16,472 bases of DNA from assembly GCA_946887045.1 (NCBI GenBank), contig CAMPKC010000075.1:1-16472 (forward strand), read 5' to 3'. Of this stretch, positions 1-6,746 are shown in pieces (positions within the stretch are counted from its first letter, which is position 1; every line of letters starts with the position of its first letter). The notes under the pieces were generated by a model, which did not search any database, had not been told where the DNA came from, and saw only the letters and a program-made list of their open reading frames with translations. This DNA is from an uncultured Sphingobacteriaceae bacterium. Its GTDB lineage: Bacteria; Bacteroidota; Bacteroidia; Sphingobacteriales; Sphingobacteriaceae. The translations under genes were made by a program, and so were the position numbers.

Positions 1-37
1 TAAAGGAAATAAGTAGACTGAATAAATAATGAGTTTG

Positions 38-71
38 AAAAAACCACGCAAGTTGTTTCAGCTTGCGTGGT
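38..71 (-). terminator. Intrinsic terminator of the NfeD-flotillin operon
   Basis: On the minus strand a perfect 10-bp stem (ACCACGCAAG, 62-71, pairing with CTTGCGTGGT, 43-52) encloses a 9-base loop and is followed by a run of six T (plus-strand A at 38-43). It begins 12 bases after the flotillin stop codon. GC-rich stem plus U-tract is the classic rho-independent layout, and only the minus-strand orientation has the T run. Confidence 0.88.
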
Positions 72-83
72 AAAGAGCAAAGA

Positions 84-1610
84 CTAGTCTGCTTTTTTAT
101 CCTCTTCTGTGGGTTTAGATACTGCACCATCAAACTTGTCGGCACCCTTCAAATAAGTTGGCAGATTCAGTCCCGCCATATTAAATAAATCATTCAAGGG
201 TGGAACCGTCTTCATCATTCCGGAAACAAAGTTGGCTGTTGATGAATTTCCATTTCCATCTGCTTGTCCATTACCAGAGTCCCAAACAGTAATCTTATCA
301 ATCTTAATATTTTTAACAGCTTCAACCTGTGTCCTAACAAGCTCCGGTAATTTTTCAATTAATAACAACTGGAAGGCTTTGGTGGGATCTCCGCCAGCGG
401 CAGCAACAACTTCTTTATATCCTTCGGCCTGTTTGGTTAAAATTTCGAATAAGCCTTTTGCTTCAGCTTCCATTTTTGCGAAGATCGCGTCGGCTTCACC
501 CTTGGCGTTTTCTCTTATCGTTTCTGCTTCGGCCTGAGCCTCAATGATAGCACGTTGCTTAGCTATTTCGGCCGGAATTACAATGTTTGCAATTTGGGTA
601 GAACGCTCCCTTTCAGAACGGGCAAGCTCTGCTCGTTGCTCGGCAACATAGGCCTCTTCCAATGCTTTAGCTTGTTGTACTTTTTCGGCAGTTATTGCGA
701 TACGTAACGATTCTGCTTCTTTTTCCCTTCGCAATGCCTCCGAATTTGCAATGGCAATTTTAGCTTCATTTTCTCCCGTTATGGCAATAGCATTTGCTTC
801 AGATGTTTTAACCCTGGTATCTCGCTCTGCTTCTGCCTTGCCAATAGCCGTATCCTTTGTCGCCGATGCAATACTTATTTCTTTATCTTTTTGAGTTATG
901 GCAATCTTAACATCCCGGTCTCTGTGAGTTTCAGCAATTTGGGTGTCCTTCTCTCTATCTGCTAATGCTTTTCCTGTTTCACCAATCTTTTCCTGTTCAG
1001 CTACGCTAATTTTTGCTTCGTTGATAGCTTTCGCAGCTGCTTCTTTACCCAATGCTTCGATATATCCCGATTCATCTTTTATATCGGTTACGTTTACATT
1101 GATAAGCTTTAAGCCGATTTTTTTTAACTCGCTATCGACGTTCTTAGAGATATTATCTAAAAACTTATCCCGGTCTGAGTTGATTTCTTCAATGGTCATC
1201 GTGGCAATCACTAAACGTAATTGTCCAAATAGAATATCTTTTGCCAGTTCCTGAATTTGCTCAGACGACAAGCCTAATAACCGTTCAGCTGCAGTATTCA
1301 TACTGTCGGTTTCAGTTGAGATAGCGATAGTAAAACGGCATGGAACATCCACCCGGATGTTTTGGCGACTTAGTGCGTTGGTTAAATTTGCTTCAATAGA
1401 CAATGGCTTCAGATCTAAAAAAGCATAATCCTGAATAACAGGCCAGATAAATGCGCCTCCGCCGTGTACACATTTCGCAGATGTGCCCCCGGTCCGGCCA
1501 TAAATGACCAATATTTTATCCGAAGGACATCTTTTGTACCTGGAAATTAAAGCGGTTATAGTTACAAAAATAACAATGGCCGCAACTACGATAATAATAA
1601 TAGGTGACAT
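84..1610 (-). CDS. Flotillin-like SPFH/Band 7 membrane scaffold protein
   Basis: This is a 508-residue member of the flotillin group (FloT/YuaG, YqiK relatives), which oligomerise at the inner membrane and organise membrane microdomains. Residues 3-23 are a strongly hydrophobic N-terminal membrane anchor. Residues about 28-185 form the SPFH/Band 7 domain. Residues about 186-400 are a long charged Ala/Glu/Lys-rich coiled coil containing a run of 11-residue repeats (220-274). The C-terminal part (about 400-443) has the LLLIEKLPELV segment typical of flotillins, then a Gly/Asn/Ser-rich linker (445-460) and a charged tail. The ATG lies 14 bases after the NfeD-like stop, so the two are one transcription unit, and a strong terminator follows. 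Gene order NfeD then flotillin is the well-known conserved pairing (yqiJ-yqiK, yuaF-floT). The length is normal for the YqiK-type family. The family assignment is firm; the physiological role in this organism is inferred. Confidence 0.95.
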   Translation of the reverse strand: MSPIIIIVVAAIVIFVTITALISRYKRCPSDKILVIYGRTGGTSAKCVHGGGAFIWPVIQDYAFLDLKPLSIEANLTNALSRQNIRVDVPCRFTIAISTETDSMNTAAERLLGLSSEQIQELAKDILFGQLRLVIATMTIEEINSDRDKFLDNISKNVDSELKKIGLKLINVNVTDIKDESGYIEALGKEAAAKAINEAKISVAEQEKIGETGKALADREKDTQIAETHRDRDVKIAITQKDKEISIASATKDTAIGKAEAERDTRVKTSEANAIAITGENEAKIAIANSEALRREKEAESLRIAITAEKVQQAKALEEAYVAEQRAELARSERERSTQIANIVIPAEIAKQRAIIEAQAEAETIRENAKGEADAIFAKMEAEAKGLFEILTKQAEGYKEVVAAAGGDPTKAFQLLLIEKLPELVRTQVEAVKNIKIDKITVWDSGNGQADGNGNSSTANFVSGMMKTVPPLNDLFNMAGLNLPTYLKGADKFDGAVSKPTEEDKKAD

Positions 1611-1624
1611 GTATAGTATAAGAT

Positions 1625-2191
1625 TTAGATTGTTTCTACGATGAGGGTGTTTTGGTTGTCGATTCTGACGATTTTAACCACAGATCCTGACTCGATTTTT
1701 TCGTTCTCTGTCATAGCGTCCAGTTCATGGTACGAACCATTCACGCTAACAATTATTTTTCCTTTTCCTTGCTTTTTCTCAGGTATCCTTAAATAAACCT
1801 CAGCAGTTTTATCCAATACATTAGCAAGTTTGAAGGTGTTGTCTTCAGCTAGCTTTTGAACTTGTTTAATAATAAGAAAAAAGAGGTATAGAAATAAAAC
1901 TCCGACCGCAAAGGAAATAAATACCAAAATTGGAGCATTCGGAATTGTAGTATAGAAGGAAATGCCCGTCCAGCTAAACCCCAGTAAAAAGTTAATGAGG
2001 TTTCTTAATGAAAAGAGTTGAAATGGTGCATCTGCTCCATCGAAGTTGCTATCAAAGTCTGCTTCAAGTCCATCTGCAGAATCAACTCCAATAAAAGTCA
2101 TTATCGTTTGAATGATAAAAATTAAACTTGTGGGAATAGCTATAAACCAAAAGGTTTTGAGTAATGGGCTTAAACTTTCAAATATTTCCAT
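1625..2191 (-). CDS. NfeD-like membrane protein with C-terminal OB fold
   Basis: This is a 188-residue membrane protein of the NfeD/YqiJ type. From the chosen start, an N-terminal hydrophobic helix (about residues 10-33) is followed by a short acidic loop rich in Asp/Gly/Ala, and then two more hydrophobic segments (about 60-110). The last 60 or so residues form a soluble beta-rich domain (KGKIIVSVNGSYHELDA, then SGSVVKIVRI), as expected for the OB fold that NfeD proteins carry. The open frame extends to a TTG at 2224, but ATG at 2191 is a better start because the 11 extra residues look like translated leader. Neither start has a good Shine-Dalgarno sequence. The next gene, 14 bases downstream, is the flotillin, its standard partner; NfeD-like proteins are thought to work with SPFH scaffolds in membrane organisation. 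The size and neighbour support the call more than primary sequence does. Confidence 0.82.
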   Translation of the reverse strand: MEIFESLSPLLKTFWFIAIPTSLIFIIQTIMTFIGVDSADGLEADFDSNFDGADAPFQLFSLRNLINFLLGFSWTGISFYTTIPNAPILVFISFAVGVLFLYLFFLIIKQVQKLAEDNTFKLANVLDKTAEVYLRIPEKKQGKGKIIVSVNGSYHELDAMTENEKIESGSVVKIVRIDNQNTLIVETI

Positions 2192-2195
2192 TGAG

Positions 2196-2225
2196 TAAAG
2201 ATATATTTTTTTAAATCCAAACAAA
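2196..2225 (-). promoter_or_regulatory. Possible Bacteroidota promoter for NfeD-flotillin
   Basis: On the minus strand TTTG (2225-2222) is followed after 18 bases by TATCTTTA (2203-2196), which is one base off the Bacteroidota -7 consensus TAnnTTTG. The -33/-7 spacing is close to that expected. The box ends only four bases before the ATG at 2191, so the transcript would be leaderless or nearly so. This is an unverified match in AT-rich DNA. Confidence 0.25.
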
Positions 2226-2313
2226 GGGTGGTGGGATTTAATCCATATAAGAGATTTTGTATGGAAACCGAAAAAAAACCTTGCTTAGTTTTACTCGTAT
2301 TATGGCTAAATGA

Positions 2314-3204
2314 CTAAAAATAGCACCCAACAAATCCCCGGTCTTTAATCGGGAGCCGCAGATTGAGCATAAGCTCATGAGAGCCGCTATGTGTACCGGC
2401 TAATTTATTGATACTATAGTCATAGGCGTAGCCTAAACATAGTTTTCTTGTGAGATAGATTTCGGCCAGGAGATCCACAGAATCCATGGATCTGTATGAT
2501 ACGCCTAAACCTAATGTTTCGTTAATTAAAAAGTTTAGATTATAGTCAAGTTGGAAAGGGGAACCCGAGACATATTTTCCAAGTATATTGGGTTTCACTA
2601 AAAAATTATTTCCCCAATTGATAATGTAGCCACCTTGTAGCATCAAAAAAGGAGCATGTGTTTTGTTATGATCTACAGTGTATAAAAAAGGAGAGGATAA
2701 ACCCGCATAGAACTTGTCGGAAAAAAGCATAAGACCTGCACCGAAATTGATGCGCAAATCATTCCTGTCCATAAACAATGGATCATCATTTAAATCAACA
2801 GAGCTCCCAATGCCGCTATAAGCTTCCGCATATTGCGATAGCCCACCGTTAAATCCTAGTGATAAATATGTTTTGCTACTCAATTTAATTCGTTGGGCAA
2901 GCGTGAAAAATCCGCCGGTTTCCGTTAATGCCTCTCCAATCTGATCTCTGAAGGCTGTAATACCAACAAAGGTGTTCGAGCGGCCCAGGGGGGAATGTGC
3001 GGAAAGTGTTTGCGTATCAGGAGAACCATTGAAACCGAGCCATTGCTGCCTCACAACAGTGGTAATATTTAGAGATTCGTCTACTGCCGGATAAGCCGGA
3101 TTAATAAGTACCGGATTAAACATGTATTGAGAAAACATCGCTTTTTGCTGCGCGCAAACATTCAAAGCAATGATTTGCAGGTAAATAAAAAACAAGTATC
3201 TCAT
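2314..3204 (-). CDS. PorP/SprF family type IX secretion outer membrane protein
   Basis: This 296-residue protein has a signal peptide (about residues 1-18, ending VCA before QQ) and then the PorP/SprF signature: QQKAMFSQYMFNPVLINPAY near the mature N-terminus, followed by repeating amphipathic strands with Gly and aromatic residues up to the C-terminus (RGFVGCYF). Family members are about 300-residue outer membrane barrels. PorP is a component of the type IX secretion system, and SprF-type paralogues are each dedicated to a neighbouring secreted protein. The start codon directly follows the stop of the upstream gene with no intervening base, which strongly suggests translational coupling to that type B sorting-domain cargo. 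I therefore infer a cargo-dedicated SprF-like partner rather than the core PorP, which is usually encoded elsewhere with other gliding/secretion genes. No terminator with a T run is evident after the stop. Confidence 0.9.
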   Translation of the reverse strand: MRYLFFIYLQIIALNVCAQQKAMFSQYMFNPVLINPAYPAVDESLNITTVVRQQWLGFNGSPDTQTLSAHSPLGRSNTFVGITAFRDQIGEALTETGGFFTLAQRIKLSSKTYLSLGFNGGLSQYAEAYSGIGSSVDLNDDPLFMDRNDLRINFGAGLMLFSDKFYAGLSSPFLYTVDHNKTHAPFLMLQGGYIINWGNNFLVKPNILGKYVSGSPFQLDYNLNFLINETLGLGVSYRSMDSVDLLAEIYLTRKLCLGYAYDYSINKLAGTHSGSHELMLNLRLPIKDRGFVGCYF

Positions 3205-3213
3205 CTACCTTTT
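3202..3213 (-). promoter_or_regulatory. Coupled stop-start junction between cargo and PorP/SprF gene
   Basis: The minus strand reads AAAAGG, TAG, ATG without any spacer. The purine-rich AAAAGG lies inside the last codons of the upstream gene, three bases before the ATG, a short spacing for a ribosome binding site. Reinitiation by ribosomes finishing the upstream gene is the simplest explanation and would fix the ratio of the two proteins. Confidence 0.7.
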
Positions 3214-4890
3214 AATTATAAAATAATCTTTTAAACGTATTTCCTCATTCATGTCGTTCTTATACTTTAAAACATAATAATATACCCCTTCAATTAACTC
3301 CTCAGATATTTCTTTCCGATTACCTGATCCTTTAAATGAGCGAATATCATTATTGTAATTCTTCATTTCATAAACCTTAATTCCCCAGCGATTAAAAATC
3401 TGTATTTCATTATCAGGATATTTGTCAATGTTTTTGATATAAAGAAAATCGTGGCCTTTTCCATCAGAATTCGCAGAGATTAGCCTCGCGGCTACAACTT
3501 CATCATCGCCATCGGATATACGGATGTTTGTTGTCGTGAAAAATTCCCGTCCGCATGCATCCTTCAAAACTAATGTAATCAAGGCAATCTTTATGCTCGC
3601 ATCAAGGGAAGGAGTATAGTTGACGCTTTTAGGATCCGACCCGGTAGCAATAGTTCCGGCCGATGCTGTCCATTGTATTTCGTAATCAGAAAGGTTAATA
3701 TCATTAGGAACACTGAAGCTTATAGGATAAGTTACACCGGGCAACATGGAACGTGATGCGGAGATCTGCGGCGAGATTGTTCGCGATTGCCTGTCGACCA
3801 CCGCCATAAACGAAAAGTTAAAAAATGCTCTTTGCAAAGCAACATGATCTGAGTTAAAGGGGGTCCCACTAAATCCTCCTCCAAAACCACCATTGTGATA
3901 GTGTCCTCCCTGGTACATTACGAGTCCACGGTTTGGGTCGTCAAAGCCATAGCCATATGCCAGTACAGCTGCCGCTCCCGGCGAAAGTGACGGTACCTGA
4001 GTATGTTGGGGATCTGTAATGCTTAGTTTTACACCAGGTCTCCATCCGCCACCTGATTTAGGTAAATAGATTGCTTCTGACCCATTTACAGTAGCATCGT
4101 CCATCTTATTAACGAACTGCATAACAGGATCTGTCGGATAATTATACACAAACGGGACATTTCCATTAACATGGCTGCTATAATTAACCATACCCGTTTT
4201 TGTAAGAAAATTCATGCTGCTTAAGCCGTCTGGGCTCACGATATTTTCCATGACACTTACAGCGTGACAGCCAGACCAAATTGCTCCTTTAAAATCCTTA
4301 TTCCATGACAAAAGATTTTGATGGGTCGCCCATGAGGGATCGGCATGTGGCAGAATAAAAATATCGTCGCATTCTGTGAGTTCGGAAGGTGTTTTCCATG
4401 ATGTTCTGGAAGCTCCGCCATGGGCAGACGCCGGAATCTCTGCGTTTTCGAAAAAAGGAGTAACTAAGTTGCCGGTAGATCTATCAATAGTCCATTTTGG
4501 AGCATAGGTTAATGTTGCATAAACATCTACCGATATTTCGCTGTTCGTATCTTCACCTATCACACCCTTTGCTTTCCAGGAGTTAATGGCCTCTGTTACT
4601 TCGGCTGTCCGGTATTGGGCCAGAATAATAAATGAGCCTGACTTGTAAGACGTGTTGTTGTATATAAAGTCATCTCCATCTTTACTTTTAGAAGAATTGA
4701 TAACCCATTTTACAGGCACATTGAAGTTTTGCAAGAGATCGTATACTAACCCGTATGGTTTAAGTCCATTTTCTTTGGTTTGTGGGGATATGCCTAAGTT
4801 TATAATGAACGAACCCGGAGGAATTCTTTCAATGCCGGCAAAGGCATCAACGGAGCAAACAAGAAAAATATATACTAAATATTTCTTCAT
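3205..4890 (-). CDS. Secreted protein with type B (CHU_C) type IX sorting domain
   Basis: This 561-residue secreted protein has a Sec signal peptide (residues 1-18, cleavage after AFA). Residues about 24-366 form a globular domain that I cannot name firmly; it contains WVINSSKSKDGDDF (62-75), DDIFILPHADPSWATH (175-190), WSGCHAVSVMEN (205-216) and MYQGGHYHNGG (325-335). The Gly-Cys-His turn at 207-209 and the His-rich GGH loop resemble the nucleophile elbow and active-site layout of glutamine-amidotransferase-like or ThuA-like folds, but this is inference. A beta-sandwich-like stretch follows (about 370-460, YEIQWTASAGTI). Residues about 480-561 are a type B (gliding-associated, CHU_C) C-terminal sorting domain: IQIFNRWGIKVYE, then GVYYYVLKY, then KDYFIIKR. 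The protein is therefore exported across the outer membrane by the type IX system and likely attached at the surface. It abuts the PorP/SprF-like gene. Its substrate is unknown. Confidence 0.9.
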   Translation of the reverse strand: MKKYLVYIFLVCSVDAFAGIERIPPGSFIINLGISPQTKENGLKPYGLVYDLLQNFNVPVKWVINSSKSKDGDDFIYNNTSYKSGSFIILAQYRTAEVTEAINSWKAKGVIGEDTNSEISVDVYATLTYAPKWTIDRSTGNLVTPFFENAEIPASAHGGASRTSWKTPSELTECDDIFILPHADPSWATHQNLLSWNKDFKGAIWSGCHAVSVMENIVSPDGLSSMNFLTKTGMVNYSSHVNGNVPFVYNYPTDPVMQFVNKMDDATVNGSEAIYLPKSGGGWRPGVKLSITDPQHTQVPSLSPGAAAVLAYGYGFDDPNRGLVMYQGGHYHNGGFGGGFSGTPFNSDHVALQRAFFNFSFMAVVDRQSRTISPQISASRSMLPGVTYPISFSVPNDINLSDYEIQWTASAGTIATGSDPKSVNYTPSLDASIKIALITLVLKDACGREFFTTTNIRISDGDDEVVAARLISANSDGKGHDFLYIKNIDKYPDNEIQIFNRWGIKVYEMKNYNNDIRSFKGSGNRKEISEELIEGVYYYVLKYKNDMNEEIRLKDYFIIKR

Positions 4891-4991
4891 TTTAATGATC
4901 GGGTGAAGATATGTCTTTTCGTGAAAACAATAAAAGGATGTGATACGGGAAGTTTGCGTTTATGTTTTTAAAATTATCAATTTGTTTTTTT

Positions 4992-5002
4992 ATGATAATC
5001 AT
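4992..5002. promoter_or_regulatory. Fur-box-like palindrome upstream of the type IX cargo gene
   Basis: ATGATAATCAT is a perfect 5-1-5 palindrome about 100 bases before the cargo start codon. The longer TGATAATCATT (4993-5003) equals the central part of the classical Fur box, but the flanks do not continue the hexamer pattern. It may be an operator; chance is quite possible in such AT-rich DNA. Confidence 0.22.
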
Positions 5003-5135
5003 TTAACGCTTACAAGTCTTGGGTAAACCTGCGGAGATTCGGGAGGAGTGTTGGGATAAATAGTTTTAATAAATGCGATATCAATGCCTCAAAGCATTTT
5101 CCTGTTCGAATGTCAGGATAGGCTGTAGGCCGCAT

Positions 5136-5972
5136 TCAGATTTTCACACTTAATACCGGGATAGGAGATCTATTGATAACCCGCTCGGTATAGCTGCTGC
5201 TGAATAAGGCCGCGAAGCTCTGTTGTATAGTTGTAGAAATAATAATTAAGTCGGAATCCTTTTCTATTGCCCGTTTAACTACCTCTTTGGCTACGTTATC
5301 ACTTGTGTTAATTTCAGTTTCAACTTTAATCTTGTCTTTAGATAGTAACTTGTCGAGCTGCTGAATGAATTTGCTGGCAGTACTCATTTCGGACAAATTT
5401 TTCAATGCTCCGAACAAAGAGACCTTTGCCTGATTCTTTTCTATAATGGGCAAGGCTACTTCAAGCTTTTGCAGACCAGATTGAATTGGCCTGACAGGGA
5501 AGAAGATGTTTTTAAAATTTAATGACCATCGGCCAGAAGGTATAATCAGAACTGAACATGAAACGTGTTTCAGAATATTGTAAGCATTATGATTGCTTAA
5601 CGAGAACGGTTTCATGTCTGAGCTTTTCTGAAGTATAATCAAATCGCAGTAAAAATCTTTTGTTTTGGTAGCTAGCACTTCATGAAAGGTGCCAGAATCT
5701 GTGTGAAAAAAGCAGGTGATATTGCTTTCCTCCTGAATCTGTTTGGCTTGTTTTTCGAGTTGACCGGCTTTATCCACCTTACTTTTCAACACGTCAAGCC
5801 ATGTCCAGGGCTTTCTAACCGGCGGATAAAGAAACATTCTCTCTTTTTGAATATGCAGTAAATGCAAGGTAGCGTTATGTCTTTTGCACATAGCAACTGC
5901 AGCATAAATGGCGCTGTCGGCTGAATCAGAAAAGTTTACTGGTACAAAGATGTTTTTTAACGGTCTTGTCAT
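5136..5972 (-). CDS. Tandem-domain universal stress protein
   Basis: This 278-residue cytoplasmic protein is made of two UspA-like domains (about 1-146 and 152-278), the arrangement most common in Bacteroidota. Each opens with the typical first strand (KNIFVPVNFSDSADSA at 6-21; KNIFFPVRPIQSG at 154-166) and closes with the typical last strand (CSVLIIPSG; IPVLSVKI). Between them each has a DLIIL or DLIII strand. The ATP-binding motif of Usp proteins, GxxG followed about nine residues later by G and S/T, is missing in both domains: the corresponding loops read KSSDMKPFSLSNHNA and TTIQQSFAALFSSSY. It is thus probably of the non-ATP-binding UspA type. Usp proteins aid survival under starvation and stress; no specific role can be read here. 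A purine-rich GAAAG four bases before the ATG supports the start. It stands alone, with 245 bases to the next gene. Confidence 0.92.
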   Translation of the reverse strand: MTRPLKNIFVPVNFSDSADSAIYAAVAMCKRHNATLHLLHIQKERMFLYPPVRKPWTWLDVLKSKVDKAGQLEKQAKQIQEESNITCFFHTDSGTFHEVLATKTKDFYCDLIILQKSSDMKPFSLSNHNAYNILKHVSCSVLIIPSGRWSLNFKNIFFPVRPIQSGLQKLEVALPIIEKNQAKVSLFGALKNLSEMSTASKFIQQLDKLLSKDKIKVETEINTSDNVAKEVVKRAIEKDSDLIIISTTIQQSFAALFSSSYTERVINRSPIPVLSVKI

Positions 5973-6301
5973 TACTTTCGATTAACGTTAAATATCAAAT
6001 CAGCCGCAACATAACTCCATTTTATTATGGTGTTAAATGTTTTTAGGATCAACACTGCAGAAGGCTTAGGACTAATATATTAATACGCCGATAATATTAG
6101 ATTATTGTCTCTGTCTTAGTCTATTTAAATAAGAATGAGGATATTTTGCGGTACTGAAGTAAGATTAAAACGATAAAATGCCTTTAAGACGTTACAATTA
6201 TTCCGTTTTTCGTTTCGCTACGCTATAGTTGATTCGCATCACGAACATTTTTCGATAATTTTTGTAAAAATTTAAGCACCTGTATACTACAAATAAAAGA
6301 A
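5973..6301. other. Divergent intergenic region between stress protein and DUF1456 gene
   Basis: These 329 bases separate genes transcribed away from each other, so both promoters should lie here. No coding frame stands out. The clearest structure is an imperfect inverted repeat, CTAATAT (6072-6078) with ATATTAG (6094-6100). TAATTTTTG (6256-6264), about 40 bases before the plus-strand gene, resembles a Bacteroidota -7 box with one extra base but lacks a well-spaced -33 partner. I could not identify a convincing promoter on the minus side. Confidence 0.5.
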
Positions 6302-6523
6302 ATGAGCAATAACGATATCATGAAAAAGCTTCGGGTAGCTTTAAAATTCACAGATGACGACATAATCAAAGTGTTAAGCCTGGTAGATTTCCGAATAAGC
6401 AAGACTGAGTTAGGCGCTATTTTTCGGAAGGAAGATCATCCCAACTTTAAACCCTGCGGAGATCAAATACTTCGAAATTTTCTAAATGGCTTGATTATCT
6501 ACAAGCGGGGAGTAAAAGAATGA
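6302..6523 (+). CDS. Half-length DUF1456/YehS-like protein
   Basis: This 73-residue protein matches one repeat of the DUF1456 (YehS) family: NNDIMKKLRVAL, then FTDDDIIKVLSL, ISKTELGAIFRKEDH, and CGDQILRNFLNGLIIYKRG. The usual family member is about 150 residues with two such repeats. From memory of the family, the present sequence resembles the C-terminal repeat (SKTELGAIFR, CGDQILRNFL) more than the N-terminal one. The frame opens with a normal ATG preceded by AAAAGAA and ends with TGA; no second repeat is recognisable in the bases before or after it. It is therefore either a genuine single-repeat paralogue or a remnant of a longer gene. The family's molecular function is not established; the small charged helical repeat suggests a cytoplasmic protein. 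The neighbours give no functional hint. Confidence 0.78.
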   Translation: MSNNDIMKKLRVALKFTDDDIIKVLSLVDFRISKTELGAIFRKEDHPNFKPCGDQILRNFLNGLIIYKRGVKE

Positions 6524-6666
6524 TGCTTGGGGATTTTTAGGCAAAGACCTACAGGCGCCTGCCTGAAATAAATATACGTCCTGCTCGTCTAAGCCGCCTT
6601 TTAATCGTGTCGCAAAGCACCCTGCTTTTGTCAAAATACCCACCTATGCAACAAACCACAGTTCCC

Positions 6667-6674
6667 TATTTTTG
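6667..6674 (+). promoter_or_regulatory. TAnnTTTG -7-like box upstream of the MATE gene
   Basis: TATTTTTG is an exact match to the Bacteroidota -7 consensus TAnnTTTG, 72 bases before the MATE start codon. There is no TTTG at the expected -33 distance, so the assignment is tentative. Confidence 0.3.
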
Positions 6675-6746
6675 TCTAAAGATTAAACATTGATAAAAAT
6701 ATTGCCTAATTTAAATCTACCTGCGAACTGAAAAATATTAACCTTC

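Noticed and set aside
789..953. Regularly spaced similar units, considered as a CRISPR-like or tandem DNA repeat
   Set aside because: The regularity is at protein level (11-residue coiled-coil units) and the DNA of the units has diverged.
943..1254. Plus-strand open frame of 103 codons inside the flotillin gene
   Set aside because: It is antisense to a clear coiled-coil coding region; its Ser/Phe/Ala-rich translation is the mirror of the Glu/Lys/Ala-rich coding strand.
2192..2224. TTG start adding 11 residues to the NfeD-like protein
   Set aside because: It has no Shine-Dalgarno support, the ATG at 2191 gives a normal N-terminus, and the extra residues look like leader.
5082..5120. Short inverted repeats (AATGC/GCATT and TCCTG/CAGGA) after the stress protein gene
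   Set aside because: Both stems are only 5 bp and neither is followed by a T run, so they do not support a terminator call.
6552..6561. Palindrome CAGGCGCCTG in the DUF1456-MATE gap
   Set aside because: At ten bases with no loop, partner site or T run, it is too short to claim as an operator or terminator.
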